Below, in pieces: positions 21,984-32,381 of a stretch of DNA of 64,000 nucleotides (the stretch's first letter is position 1; each line of letters begins with the position of its first letter). The notes beneath the pieces were generated by a model. That model was not told the DNA's origin. It saw nothing but the letters and a program-made list of their open reading frames with translations, and ran no database searches. The DNA lies in the NCBI RefSeq assembly GCF_002575655.3, contig NC_053037.3, positions 143,789,207-143,853,206 of the forward strand, read 5' to 3'. A program made the translations under genes and the position numbers. Origin of the DNA: Aegilops tauschii subsp. strangulata. Lineage: Eukaryota; Streptophyta; Magnoliopsida; Poales; Poaceae.

Positions 21984-22854
21984 TGGGGGAGCTCCTCCCG
22001 AGGCAGCACCGGCCATGAAAGTGTTGGGGTTGCCGATGGCTTGAAGAGCCGCTCCTCGAAGTCGCTAGGCTCTTGGGGTAGCCGCTTGGATGCTCTCTTG
22101 GCGATGTCGTCGGCCTCCTTGTTGGTGCCGCGGGGCACGTGCTGCAATTCCAGGCCCAAGAATTGCTTTTCCGTTTTGTGTACCTCCATGAGGTATGCCT
22201 CCATGTGCTTGTCCCTCGGCTCGTATACCTTGTTGGAGAAGTTGACAAGAAGCTGCGAGTCGCCCTTGATGGTGAGGCGCTTCACCTCCAGGGCCACCGC
22301 AGCCTTAAGGCCAGCTATGAGGCCTTCGTACTCCACTATGTTGTTGGAGACCTTCTCACCCTGCTGGAAGCAGAGCTGCATGGCGTAGTAGAGCTTGTCC
22401 TCAGTGGGCAAGATGAGCACTGCTCCAGCCCCTGCGCCCTGCGCGCAAATGCGCCATCGAAATACATCACCTAGCCGTCCGGCGCTTCACTTCCTGGCGA
22501 GAGGGACCGATCCTTGCCTGCTTCAAGCTTCGGGGCGTCCGTCCATTCTGCCATGAAGTCGGCGAGCGCGGCTCCCTTGATGACCCTGGTTGTGCTGAAC
22601 TCCAGCTGGAACGCCTGCAGCTCGATATTCCACTCGCCGACTCTTCCAGCAGTGTTAGGGCTCCTGAGTACCCTCTCCAGTGGGTAGGCCGAGATGACCT
22701 TGATTGGGTGACCTTGAAAGTAGTGCTGTAGCTTACGCGAGGCCACCAAGAGCCCGAGCAAGAGCTTCTGAGGCATGGGGTACCGTGCCCTTGCATCCCG
22801 TAGTACCATGCTGATGAAATACACTGGGGTGCTCGACGAGGGCGGGTGCATCAA
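21984..22854 (-). pseudogene. Element F RNase H domain, frame-broken
   Basis: Continues F's pol after the RT. The frame 22854-22471 has the RT-RNase H connection (LLGLLVASRKLQHYFQGHPI, then SAYPLERVLRSPNTAGR and ADFMAEWTDAP). The frame ending at about 21984 has the RNase H core: NNIVEYEGLIAGLKAAVALE with the active-site Glu, IKGDSQLLVN with an active-site Asp, and HVPRGTNKEADDIAKRAS with the last conserved acidic residue. Small frame breaks occur near 22450 and 22860-23040. The first catalytic Asp lies in the broken part. Element G begins to the left. Confidence 0.8.
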
Positions 22855-23038
22855 CGGGACCCATGTCCGTCAGAGGTTGGGGCGCCTCCTAGGGCGATGG
22901 GACCTCCGGAGCCTGGTCGCCCGTTGGGGCCTCGGTGGGCCTAAGGTCGCGATCCTGCTGAGTTGGGTCATCCGTTGGCGTTGTTGTAGCCCCCGCGGTG
23001 TCCTTCGGGTCTTGCACCGCCCCGGCTGGGGGCGCGGT

Positions 23039-25273
23039 TCAGCGCGACGTGTCCTTGGTCTGGTGCTCTTCCCGAACCGCCACCAGAGCTGCACTGGCTG
23101 AGTAAGGAGTGGCGGCGAGGTAAAGCACCAGGGGCTCGAGAGGGCGAGGTGCCACCATCACTGGAGGGCTAGTCAGATATCTCTTGAGATCGTGAAATGC
23201 TTGGTCAGCCTCCGGGGTCCTCTGGAACGGACCCTTCTTCTTCATCAGCTTGAAGAATGGCAGGGCGCGCTCTCCCAGCTTGGAGATGAAGCGCCCCAAC
23301 AAAGTCACGCAGCCGGCAAGCTTCTGCATCTCCTTGAGGGTTTGTGGTGGGCTCATGTCTTCTATCGCCTTGACCTTCTCCGGGTTGGCCTCGATTCCCC
23401 TGTGGGACGCGAGGAAACCCAGCAGCTTGCCCGAAGGGACTCCGAACACGCATTTCTCCGGGTTGAGCCATAGGTCCACCTGGCGCAGGCTCGCGAAGGT
23501 CTCCTCCAGGTCCTGAATTAAAGTCCTCGCCTCCCGAGACTTTACCATGATGTCGTCGACGTAGGCTTCAGCGTTCCTCCCGAGCTGCTGGCCCAAGGTG
23601 ATGTGCAACAGCCATTGGAAGGTCGTGCCCGCGTTGCGCGGCCCGAATGGCATGCAAGTGTAGCAGTACAACCCACACGGGGTCAGGAAGGCCATCTTCT
23701 CCACATCCTCTAGGGCCATCTTGATCTGGTGATAGTCTGAAAATGCATCCAGGAAGCACAGTAGGTCACACTCGGCGGTGAAGTCAACGATCTGGTCGAT
23801 GCATGGAAGCAGGAACGGGTCTTGGGGACAGGCTTTGTTGAGGTTGGTGAAGTCGACACACATGCGCTCCTTCCCGCCTTTCTTTGGCACAATGACGGGG
23901 TTCGCCAGCCACTTGGGGTACCGGACCTCGCGAATGACACCTGCCGCCTTCAGCTTGCGGGTTTCCTGGACGATAAAGGACTGCTTCTCTGTGGACTGTC
24001 GCCGCGCCTTCTGCTTCACAGGGCGCACATTGGGGCACACCCTCAACTGATGCTCGATCACCCCTCTTGGGACCCCTACCAGTTGTTTGGGCTCCCAGGC
24101 GAATACTTCCTTGTTTGCGCGCAAGAACATCACCAATGCCTCCTCTTGATCTGGGTCGAGGTTGGCACCTATGGTGAAGGTGGCTCCAGAGGACCCATCT
24201 TCCTGGACCGGCACCTGCTTGGTTTCTGCCTGATCTTGAGTGAACAACTGTTTCTTCTTGGCCGGCGCGGCCCCCTTAACTCCAGAGGTGGCCTCGTCAG
24301 CCGGTCGCGCCGTCGCGGCGGTCTTGAGGGCGAGCTTGAGCACCACCAGAGCCTCCTTGGTATCTCCAACTACGGTGAGGACATCCCTGCTCCCTAGCAT
24401 CTTCATGAGGTTGCAGGCCGGATAGGTTGCCGCCATGAACTGAGCTAGAGCCGGGTACCCGAGGATGGTGTTGTACGGGAGGCCAATCCGGGCGATGTCG
24501 AAGTCGATCAGCTCAGTGTGGTAGTTGTCGCGAGTGCCGCATGTTATAGGAAGACGGATCTGCCCCAGGGGACTGGAGGAGCCACCGCCGACCCCGGAGA
24601 AGGGCTTGCTGGGGCGGAGCCGCTCGAGCAGTACGTGAAGGAGGCTAAAAGCCTCAACAGAGAGCACGTTGAGGCCGGCGCCGCCGCCGATGAGGGTCTT
24701 GGAGACGGCCACGCTGCAGATGGTGGGCGCACAAAGCATTGGGAGCACGCCCGAGCCGACGGTGATGACGGGGTGATCTCCCGAGTCGAAGGTCAGGTCG
24801 GCCTTGGGCGCTGCCCAACCTGGAGGAGCCCCCTGCCGCGCGGAGGCGGCGCCGATCTGGCGAAAGAACGGCTTGGCGTGACGGTCCGAGGGCGGCGCTT
24901 GTGAGCCGCCAAGGAGGGCCGCGACAGCGTGTGGCGCCGGTGCCGCGAAGCGTGTAGCGAAGAGGCTGCGCAGCTCCTCCCAAGATGTCACCGTGGATCC
25001 TGGGAGGTTGAGCAGCCAGGCGCGCGGTGCACCAGTGAGGGCCATGGGAAGCCAGTTGGCCATGACCTTGTCATCGCCCCCAGCCTTCAAGATGACCCCT
25101 TCATACGCCAACAGGAAAGCCGACGGGTCCGTCGCGCCATCGTAGCGCGACGGCATCTGTGGCTTGAACTTGGGTGGCCACTGCACCCGCAGCAAGGCAG
25201 GGGCCAAGGCTCGGAGCCCCCCAGCCCCACCGCGGGCGTCTGTCGTCGCAGCCGGAAGGGCAGCGCCGGCCAT
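23039..25273 (-). CDS. Element F gag-protease-RT polyprotein, 744 aa open frame with dead protease
   Basis: Longest open frame in the window. Start at ATG 25273 (MAGAALPAATTDARGG). Residues about 30-115 are a gag core (VQWPPKFKPQMPSRYDGATD, then LNLPGSTVTSWEELRSLF), but the rest of gag, including any zinc knuckle, is missing: sequence passes quickly to the protease region at about 168-296. The protease motif reads LIGGGAGLN at 194-202; the family has Asp where Gly196 stands, so the protease should be inactive. RT spans about 420-600 with GGKERMCVDFTNLNKACPQD, FLDAFSDYHQIKMA and the catalytic YVDD at 571-574. The RNase H side starts near 715 (LVLYLAATPYSASAALVAV). It remains translatable, but the gag deletion and protease change argue against autonomy. 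The frame ends before RNase H. Confidence 0.85.
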   Translation of the reverse strand: MAGAALPAATTDARGGAGGLRALAPALLRVQWPPKFKPQMPSRYDGATDPSAFLLAYEGVILKAGGDDKVMANWLPMALTGAPRAWLLNLPGSTVTSWEELRSLFATRFAAPAPHAVAALLGGSQAPPSDRHAKPFFRQIGAASARQGAPPGWAAPKADLTFDSGDHPVITVGSGVLPMLCAPTICSVAVSKTLIGGGAGLNVLSVEAFSLLHVLLERLRPSKPFSGVGGGSSSPLGQIRLPITCGTRDNYHTELIDFDIARIGLPYNTILGYPALAQFMAATYPACNLMKMLGSRDVLTVVGDTKEALVVLKLALKTAATARPADEATSGVKGAAPAKKKQLFTQDQAETKQVPVQEDGSSGATFTIGANLDPDQEEALVMFLRANKEVFAWEPKQLVGVPRGVIEHQLRVCPNVRPVKQKARRQSTEKQSFIVQETRKLKAAGVIREVRYPKWLANPVIVPKKGGKERMCVDFTNLNKACPQDPFLLPCIDQIVDFTAECDLLCFLDAFSDYHQIKMALEDVEKMAFLTPCGLYCYTCMPFGPRNAGTTFQWLLHITLGQQLGRNAEAYVDDIMVKSREARTLIQDLEETFASLRQVDLWLNPEKCVFGVPSGKLLGFLASHRGIEANPEKVKAIEDMSPPQTLKEMQKLAGCVTLLGRFISKLGERALPFFKLMKKKGPFQRTPEADQAFHDLKRYLTSPPVMVAPRPLEPLVLYLAATPYSASAALVAVREEHQTKDTSR

Positions 25274-25329
25274 GGGGGTGAAGCGCGGTTGTGGCGAAGC
25301 GTAGATTGACGGAAGGAAAGCTTCGGCGC

Positions 25330-25348
25330 ACCCCTACCTGGCGCGCCA
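25330..25348 (-). promoter_or_regulatory. Primer-binding site of element F
   Basis: Minus-strand TGGCGCGCCAGGTAGGGGT next to the 5' LTR edge at 25351. It is the same site type as in A, C and G. Confidence 0.75.
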
Positions 25349-25350
25349 AA

Positions 25351-26643
25351 TGTTGGATTTCGGGTTCCGGTAAACCCTTGAGGTTCGAACACTGGGGTGC
25401 GCACGAAGATCTCTATCTCTCCCTTGATCACTCTCGCAACGATCGCAAGGCTTAGCTCGACGAACCCAAAGAACGAGAGACACAAGAGTTTATACTGGTT
25501 CGGGCCACCGATGTGGTGTAATACCCTACTCCAGTGTGGTGGTGGATTGCCTCTTGGGCTGAGGATGAACAGTTACAATGGAAGAACAACCTCCTGAGGA
25601 GAGGTGCTCTTGTGCTTGGTGAACTTGTGTGGTTGAGGATGATCTGAATGATCCGTCCCTTGCTACGATGGTGGCTAGTCCTATTTATAGAGGCCCTGGT
25701 CCTCTCCCCAAAATATTGAGCGGGAAGGGATCCAACAACGGCCAAATTCGAAGGGAGACAACTAGTACAAGTTATCCTGACTAAAGGTGGTCTTCGCCTG
25801 CCAAAGGCTCTGGTGGTGACGCCGTCTTCGGCTCCATGGTGACCTCCGTCCTGTCGTCCTGCTGGTCTGCGTCTCGTTGCACCGATATGGAAACCCTTGC
25901 CTGATGCCTCGGGACTCCACACCTGCACTTGCCTCTTTAGCACCAAAGAGGAAACGAGGACACTGTAGGCTGGGATGAACAAGTACAAGGGAAGAACTAC
26001 CTCCTGAGGAGAGGTGTTCTTGACCTCAGTGAGCTTGTGCATGTGTGGATGGAATGGATCTGATCCAAGATCCGTTGCCTTCTACGGTGGTGCTAGTCCT
26101 ATTTATAGAGGCCCGGGTCTCTTCCCGAATATTAGGTGGGAAGGGATCCCACAACGGCCAATTTGAAGGGGGGCAGCTAGTACAAGCTATCCTGACAAAA
26201 GGTGGTCTTCGCCTGCCAAAGGCTCTGGCGGTGACACTATTGTGGGCTCCGCGATGACCTCCATCCTGCCGTCCTGCTGGTCTTGGTCTCGTTGCACCGA
26301 TATGGAAACCTTTTCCTGATGCCTCGGGACTCCTAGCCTGCGCCTGCTTCTTTAGCACCAAAGAGGAAACTAGTTCTCTGCGCCCGCCTGGCCTTGGTCG
26401 TCATGGCTCACGTCACGGGAACCTCACGAGGTGCCCCTCGCCTTGATCTCTCCGCTCCTCGCGAGCCAGCCTAGTGAGGCTGCCCCTGAGGAGGTCTTGT
26501 GTCGCCCGCCTCACGAGGCTTGGCCCCTCGCGAGGGTCTTGAGTGTTTGCTGGTGAAGATGGGTCGTACCAGGCCGTTAGTGGAGCCACGCCGTGGGCCG
26601 CAGGCAGGCAAGTCTGGGGACCCCCATTCCCAGAACGCCGACA
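25351..26643 (-). mobile_element. Element F 5' LTR, enlarged by a diverged internal duplication
   Basis: 1,293 bp compared with 892 bp for the 3' LTR. The segment 25550-25970 (close to the 3' LTR) is followed by a second, clearly diverged version at about 25970-26370. Each has its own minus-strand TATA box (about 25679-25690 and 26098-26109) and the words AACGGCCAA and CTTCGCCTGCCAAAGGCTCT. It ends CGCCGACA at 26643. The mixture suggests recombination between F's LTR and a divergent family member. Confidence 0.8.
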
Positions 26644-27141
26644 ACCGCACCAGCTCAGCAACCAGCCAGCCAGCATGGCGCTGCATGCCTCATCAGCTTG
26701 GACGCGCGTCGAAGCAAGGCGAGGCGGCGATGGACGGGACGAGCTTCATTGCCGTCCCCGATAAAGCAAGAGGGCACGTCAGCAGCGCATTAAATGCGTT
26801 TGTCCTACGGTGCCAGGTGATAAACTTGTACATTGTAGATACTTTCCACCTCATGTGTGCCACTGTGGTGACCCCTTTGACATATAAAAGGAGGCCCGAG
26901 GCGTACTATGGAAGGATTCGGACTTTTTTGGACTGGGCATGCACCGCAGCTAGTTCAAGAGCTCAAGAACACTAAATATACACAGACAAGCAGGACTAGG
27001 GTTTTACGCATCATTTGTGGCCCGAACCTGGGTAAAAATCCCCTCACGCTGATCTTTTAGACCTGCTCTTTGCGCATCTCCACGCACAACCAACCGTAGA
27101 AGGGATTCCCCGGGATCCCATAGGTGTCGTTTCCCTCGACA
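26644..27141 (+). mobile_element. Element C 3' LTR remnant
   Basis: 498 bp matching positions 5653-6147 of C's 5' LTR. The first 655 bp of the LTR are missing where F ends. It ends CTCGACA at 27141, followed by the duplication ACTAC. Confidence 0.85.
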
Positions 27142-28180
27142 ACTACTATTACTCCACACATCGACCGCTATCCAACATGCATCTAGTGTATTAAGTTCAT
27201 GGAGAAATGGAGTAATGCAATAAGAATGATGACATGATGTAGACAAGATCTATCTATGTAGATATAGACCCCATCGTTTTATCCTTAGTAGCAATGATAC
27301 ATACGTGTCGGTTCCCCTTCTGTCACTGGAATCGAGCACCGTAAGATTCAACCCACTACAAAGCACCTCTTCCCATTGCAAGATAAATAGATCAAGTTGG
27401 CCAAACAAAACCCAAATATCGGAGAATAAATACGAGGCTATAAGCAATCATGCATAAAAGAGATCAAACAAACTCAAATACTTTCATGGATATAAAAAGA
27501 TAGATCTGATCATAAACTCAAAGTTCATCCGATCCCAACAAACACATCGCAAAAAGAGTTACATCATATGGATCTCCAAGAGACCATTGTATTGAGAATT
27601 CAGCGAGAGAGGGGAAGCCATCTAGCTAGTAACTACGGACCCGAAGGTATACAAAGAACTACTCACGCATCATCGAAGAGGCACCAATGGAGGTGGTGAA
27701 CCGCATCCGAGATGGTGTCTAGATTGGATCTGGTGGTGTTGGACTCTGCGACGGCTGGAATTGAATTTTGTTGACTCCCCTAGGGTTTCTGGAATATTGG
27801 GGTATTTATAGAGCAAAGAGACGGTACAGGGGGCACCCGAGGTGGGCACAACCCACCAGGGCGCACCTGGGCCTCCTGGCACGCCCTGGTGGGTTGTGCT
27901 CTCCTCGGAGCACCCCCCCAGGTGCAGCCTTGGCCCATTAGGTGTCTTCTGGTCCATAAAAAATCTCCATGAAGTTTTGTTGCATTTGGACTCCGTTTGA
28001 TATTGATTTCCTGCGATGTAAAAATCATGCAGAAAACAGCAACTTTCACTTGGCACTATGTTAATAGGTTAGTACCAAAAAATGATATAAAATGACTATA
28101 AAATTATTATAAAACATCCAAGATTGATAATGTAACAGCATGGAACAATAAAAAATAATAGATATGTTGGAGACGTATCA
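27142..28180 (-). mobile_element. Element B 5' LTR, part 2
   Basis: Remainder of B's 5' LTR. It ends on the plus strand in GACGTATCA, the reverse of the LTR start TGATACGTC. The next bases GTATG (28181-28185) are the candidate target duplication inside A's 5' LTR; the partner copy would be left of the window. Minus-strand TATA box near 27803-27814. Confidence 0.85.
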
Positions 28181-28577
28181 GTATGATAGCACTATTTGCT
28201 ATCTTATCAGTGCATAATGATTGATTTGCCACTGTGGTGACCCCTTAGCCTATAAAATGAGGCCCATGGCAACCTTAGAAAGGGTTGGACCCTGTGTTAG
28301 TGAATCCACCCCTCATATTTCATACGCTCATAGCCGTGTCACCCTGAGGCAACCCTGCCGGGCAAACGCACTACGACCACCACCATTTTTTCACCATCAA
28401 TCCACCAAAGCAGGATTAGGGTTTTACGCCTCACGGCGGCCCGAACCTGGGTAAATTTGCCCGTGTGATCTCTGCCGTGTTGCCCCGCGCTCTTCTGCTC
28501 TTTGTGCAATGTGACATCCCCCCGCTGAACCAGCAAGGGGCCCTTGGTCCCATAGGTGGTTGTGGTTCCCCATGACA
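28181..28577 (+). mobile_element. Element A 5' LTR, 3' part
   Basis: Matches 58425-58822 of the 3' LTR closely. TATA box at 28250-28258 (CTATAAAAT; CTATAAAAGG in the 3' LTR near 58494). It ends CCATGACA at 28577. The upstream half of the LTR lies beyond element B, outside the window. Confidence 0.85.
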
Positions 28578-28581
28578 TCTT

Positions 28582-28600
28582 TGGCGTGCTAGGTAGGGGG
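28582..28600 (+). promoter_or_regulatory. Primer-binding site of element A
   Basis: TGGCGTGCTAGGTAGGGGG, 4 bases inside the LTR. It is a slightly decayed version of the site shared with C, F and G. Confidence 0.7.
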
Positions 28601-28664
28601 TCACTTGCGCGAACCTGAAAGCGTGAGCAGCACGTCATCTTCATCGCCGACGGCGCCATCGACC

Positions 28665-29135
28665 ATGGCACCCAAGAAGAAATCCGGTGCTTCAGTTCAC
28701 CCGTCCACCACGAAGGCTCCGCCGCCCACAGCCGCCAATGCTCTGGGGGATGCCGAGGCGTACGAGGATGTGGACGCTGCTGGGGATATGGTCGGAGCAG
28801 GCGGCGCTGTCACCACCTCCCCCGCGACAGAAGCAGGAGACGAAGACGCCGGAGGAGAGCAGCATCAGCAACATCATGGTGGCCACGCACCACGAGGTAC
28901 GGGCGAAGGGATTGTTCCATCTGCGCCCCTTCCCCTCACCGACGAGCACATCCACAATGGTGGCGCTCGTTCCGGTGCGAATCGGCGCCCTCCGGCTACC
29001 CCCACCACAGGAGCGACCGCGGTGCGTATGCCTCCCCCGAGGGGAGTCGACCAGGTCGCTGCGCACAATGGAGCCACTGGCCCTCAAGCGCCTTCACCAC
29101 GTCACCATGCCATCCAAATGGCTGCCTCGCAATAG
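28665..29135 (+). pseudogene. Element A gag N-terminal part
   Basis: Start at ATG 28665 (MAPKKKSGASVHPSTTKAPP), the usual position and opening of this group. It is low-complexity, Ala/Pro/Gly-rich, with HQQHHGGHAPRG, as in variable gag N-termini, and runs to a stop at 29133-29135. The sequence from 29136 to 29700 is gag-linker material with broken frames. Confidence 0.55.
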
Positions 29136-29699
29136 CAAGGATGTGGTGCTGTCGCCGCTGGCACCGTCAGAAGACGAGCGACGGTGCGTTCTACATCATC
29201 ATCACCCATGCCAAGCATTGCTATGGAAGCCATGGCACGGGCTCAGTTGTTACTGAGGTTTCCGCCGGCGGCCGAGCAGATGGACGAGTGGCGGGCCACC
29301 ATCCAGAGTCTCCTCGGTTTCGCCGATCCTGGGGGCTCATAGCGAGCTAAACCGCCACGGCCCGCCAAGCGATGGCGACGGCTCGCGCTGCTGGTCGTAC
29401 GGACGGGGCCACCATGGCAACCACCACGGTACAGTCCCCACCATGGCAACCAACGCGAGCGCGGCAGAATCAAGAACCCGTTGATGTCTCGATGCCCTCC
29501 TCTGACCCTCGAGCACGTCCAGGCCAATGGCGAGCCCCGGAGGCCAGGTGGAGGGGAGACGCGTGCGCCATCATCGAGTGACTCCGCGACAACCACCATC
29601 GTACCAATGGGTGCGATGGTCCCAACATTGACAAGCCTGCGCTCGAGGTTGGCGGGTGCCTGCCCTTTGAGCTTGGGTGCCCTGCCTTTACTCGTGAGC

Positions 29700-30325
29700 T
29701 GTGGCAAGTCCGTTGGCCGTCCGTTCGTACGTTTAAGCCAGAGATACCCGAGAAGTATGATGGTAGGCTAAACCCGGGAGAGTTTCTGAGCATCTACACC
29801 ATCGCTGTTCAGGCTGCGGGGGAGAGATGAGAAGGTGTTTGCCAACTACTTCCCTTTGGCACTCAAGTCCAATGTGAGGTCTTGGCTGATGCAGCTGCCG
29901 GAGAACTCCATTTCTTCATGGGCTGACCTGTGCCATGAGTTCATTGGCACCTTCACTGGCGGCCATCAAGAACCATGGCGGCCCAGCGATTTGCAGCTTC
30001 TCCAGCAAAAAGAAGGAGAGACTCCGGAAGTACTTGCAGAGATTCAGCAGAGTCCACATGAACATCCCAAATATCCATCCAGCAGCTGTGATAGCTGCCT
30101 TCCAATCTAATGTGCGTAACTACAGGATTCGTTCCAAGATGAACGTGCGGTTGCCCAAGACTGTGAAGGAGCTTTACCCTTTGGTGGACAAGTGTGCTCG
30201 TATGGAGGAAGGAAACTCCCAGGAGAAGAGGATTGTATCAACGTCGACTCAGAGGACGATAGTGAATCTACCAGTTAGAAGAACAGCAAGAAGAACAGCA
30301 AGAGGTGCAAGGATAAGGCAGTGAC
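29700..30325 (+). pseudogene. Element A gag capsid region
   Basis: Retrotransposon gag core (PF03732-like) in several frames: ELWQVRWPSVRTFKPEIPEK then YDGRLNPGEFLSIYTIA, then VFANYFPLALKSNVRSWLMQ, LPENSISSWADLCHEFIGTF, and RFSRVHMNIPNIHPAAVIAA. Frameshifts at about 29820 and 30010. The order and motifs are those of gypsy capsid domains. Confidence 0.75.
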
Positions 30326-31604
30326 GACTGTCGAAGGATCGGGCACGCCTAGTACCGGCAAGAAGGCTAAAGCTGAAGCTCCCGACAAGGAAGCTACCGT
30401 GTGCGCTGACTGCCGGGAGGCTGCGACTGCCGAGAAGGCTGGGAAAGGCGACGGGCTGTACTGCAAGATTCATCGGACCAAGGGCCATGACCTTCAAGAG
30501 TGTTATAAGGTTGAGCAGCTCGTCAAGAGGCAGAGAGGAGAATATGAGAAGTGTGATAAGGAAAAAGGTCAGAATGCTGCTGGCGGGAAGAGTCGAGGCG
30601 GTGAAGCAAATCGCCTCGGCAAACCCCTCCGGAACCAAGGAAAACCCACCCGGGGTCGAGAGAAGGAAACTTGCAATGATGAGAGTGATGGAGGGGATGA
30701 AGAGGAAACCAGTGAGCAGGAATTCCAGAAGGCCACTGACGCCCTGTGCGTTGATGGGGGTGCGTCCCTGCACTCTTCTCACCATCAAACTCAAATGGTG
30801 GGCACGTGAGGTCAATGTCGTGGAACCAGCGCCAGAGGCTCGGAAACCACTCAAATGCTCACACACACCCATCATCTTTGACAAAGAGGACCATCCTTAC
30901 CGTACCACTGCGGTAGGATGTTTTCCATTGTTGGTCTCTCCAATAATTCGCAACCTTAAGGTAACAAAGATGTTGGTTGACAGCGGGGCCGGGTTGAATC
31001 CAATTTCCCCAAAGGTCACCAGCAAGCTTCAGATAGCAGAAGAAGAGCTAAAGGTCACGGGCATATTTCAAGGAGTTAGTCCCGACAGGAGCCATCCTAA
31101 GGGAAAGATCACTTTCCAGTGACATTTTGGGGGGGGGGGCTGAACTATCGGACTGAGAAGATTGTGTTTGATGTGGTCAACCTCCCCCTGTCGTACAGTG
31201 GGATGCTTGGACGCCTAGCCCTGGCTAAATTCATGGCGGCATCCCACTATGCCTACAACACCTTGAAGATGACTGGGCCAGTAGGAGTCATTTCCATCCC
31301 GTCAAACGAGAAGGACACAATCATTTGTGTGGACAAGATGTATCAGGACACAGTCGCGGCAGAGGCAGCGGCAGCAGTAGCTCCCGCCAAGGAGAACAGA
31401 GGAAAGAAGAAGGATAGCAGGGACATTGGCAAGGAATCCGGGAAGCGTACCTCTTCGGAGTTCGTTGCGCCTGTTGATGACTTGCTGGAGAGTTTCAACA
31501 GAAAGAGATCCAAGGTTGCTGCACCACAAGTGAAGAAGGTCCCGGCAGGGCTAGCTGGCGTTGATGGTACCCTCACTATCAGTGCCACCCTTGATGACAA
31601 ATAG
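30326..31604 (+). pseudogene. Element A gag C-terminus and protease, frame-broken
   Basis: DGLYCKIHRTKGHDLQECYK (about 30455-30515) is the Cys/His segment found before protease in these elements. The protease follows a frameshift near 30775: IIRNLKVTKMLVDSGAGLNP, with the active-site Asp codon at 30979-30981. A stop and a run of G at 31129-31139 break the frame, and the sequence then continues as LNYRTEKIVFDVVNLPLSYS and ALAKFMAASHYAYNTLKM. The linker to RT, SATLDDK, ends in a stop at 31602. Confidence 0.75.
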
Positions 31605-32352
31605 GCTCGTTGCCTTCCTGCGAGTGAATATCGATGTGTTTGCCTGGCAACCATCTGATATCCCCGGTGTTCCCAGGGAGGTAATCGAGCAGCACCTTGT
31701 TGTCTGCCCACACGCCCGACCTGTCAAATAGAAAGCTCGGAAGCAGGCCCTGAAGAGGCAGCAGTTCATTGCAGAGGAGATCAAGAAGCTTGAGGCAACT
31801 GGTCTGGTTAGAGGAGTGCTACATTCAACATGGTTAGAAAATCCAGTGGTTGTTCGGAAGGCTAACGGGAAATGGACGCTTTGCATAGATTTCACAGTTC
31901 TCAACAAGGCTTGCCCGAAGGACCCATTTCCCTTGCCGCACATCGATCAGATTGTGGACTCCACTTCAGGCTGTGATTTGCTCTCCTTTTTGGATGCGTA
32001 TTTTGGATATCATCAAATCTTCATGTCCAAAGAAGACGAAGAGAAGACCTCGTTCATCACCCCATGTGGTACGTACTGTTTTATCCGCATGCCATTCGGA
32101 TTAAAGAGTGTCGGGTCTACTTTTGCAAGGGCAGTCCAGATTGGTTTTGAGCCACAGCTGCACAGAAAGATTGGGGCTTATATGGATTATATTGAAGCTC
32201 AACCCGGAGAAGTGTGTGTTCAGCGTTCCCTCTGGCAATCTACTTGGGTTCTTTGTATCCCATCGAGGGATCGAAGCTAACCCAGACAGGATCAAAGCTA
32301 TCGAGCACAGTCAAGCGCCCAGGACAGTCAAGGATGTGAGGCGTTTGACAGG
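31605..32352 (+). pseudogene. Element A reverse transcriptase, deleted at the active site
   Basis: RT fingers and palm: QQFIAEEIKKLEATGLVRGV, WTLCIDFTVLNKACPKDPFP, FLDAYFGYHQIFMSKEDEEK, CFIRMPFGLKSVGSTFARAV. The catalytic motif, expected as Y-M/V-D-D, reads AYMDY (about 32181-32195). The next 30 or so residues are missing, so the frame jumps to LKLNPEKCVFSVPSGNLLGF in another frame. A stop lies at 31728-31730. The CACTA element enters after the codons for RRLTG at 32352. This RT cannot be functional. Confidence 0.85.
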
Positions 32353-32381
32353 CACTACAAGAAATATGTCAACTAGTGACC
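32353..32381 (+). repeat. CACTA left terminal inverted repeat
   Basis: 29 bases from CACTACAAG to AGTGACC, pairing with 42284-42312 with one mismatch. It is followed to about 33378 by subterminal DNA with repeated GACCAATTGGTC-like and ATGGTCATA words and no coding content. Confidence 0.9.

Larger units (their letters stand above)
10527..26643 (-). mobile_element. Element F: Ty3/gypsy retrotransposon with antisense AT-hook/B3 gene, split by G
   Basis: Minus-strand element. The 5' LTR is at 25351-26643, with the primer-binding site to its left; gag-protease-RT at 25273-23039, RNase H at 22854-21984, integrase at 14664-13416, and the 3' LTR at 10527-11418. Gene order RT-RNase H-integrase is Ty3/gypsy. 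An extra plus-strand gene sits between integrase and the 3' LTR, as in Tat-lineage elements. Element G interrupts between RNase H and integrase. The flanks (GCCTG before 10527, ACCGC after 26643) do not match and lie in different parts of element C, so a deletion or recombination accompanied or followed insertion. Confidence 0.85.
4998..27141 (+). mobile_element. Element C: non-autonomous gypsy-type element with antisense gene, split by F
   Basis: Boundaries come from TG..CA termini (TGTGGGTGTAC at 4998, CTCGACA ending 27141) and a perfect 5-bp duplication ACTAC at 4993-4997 and 27142-27146. Orientation is plus: 5' LTR at 4998-6147 followed by a primer-binding site. C has no recognisable protease, RT or integrase. 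Its one substantial gene runs on the minus strand (6852-10526). Element F (10527-26643) occupies the middle, and C sequence between the antisense gene's N-terminus and the middle of the 3' LTR is missing. Element G is the closest relative: same LTR type, primer-binding site and antisense gene. Confidence 0.85.

Noticed and set aside
28605..29135. His/Gln-rich frame in A as a host transcription factor
   Set aside because: It starts at the gag position right after the PBS and has only low-complexity sequence.
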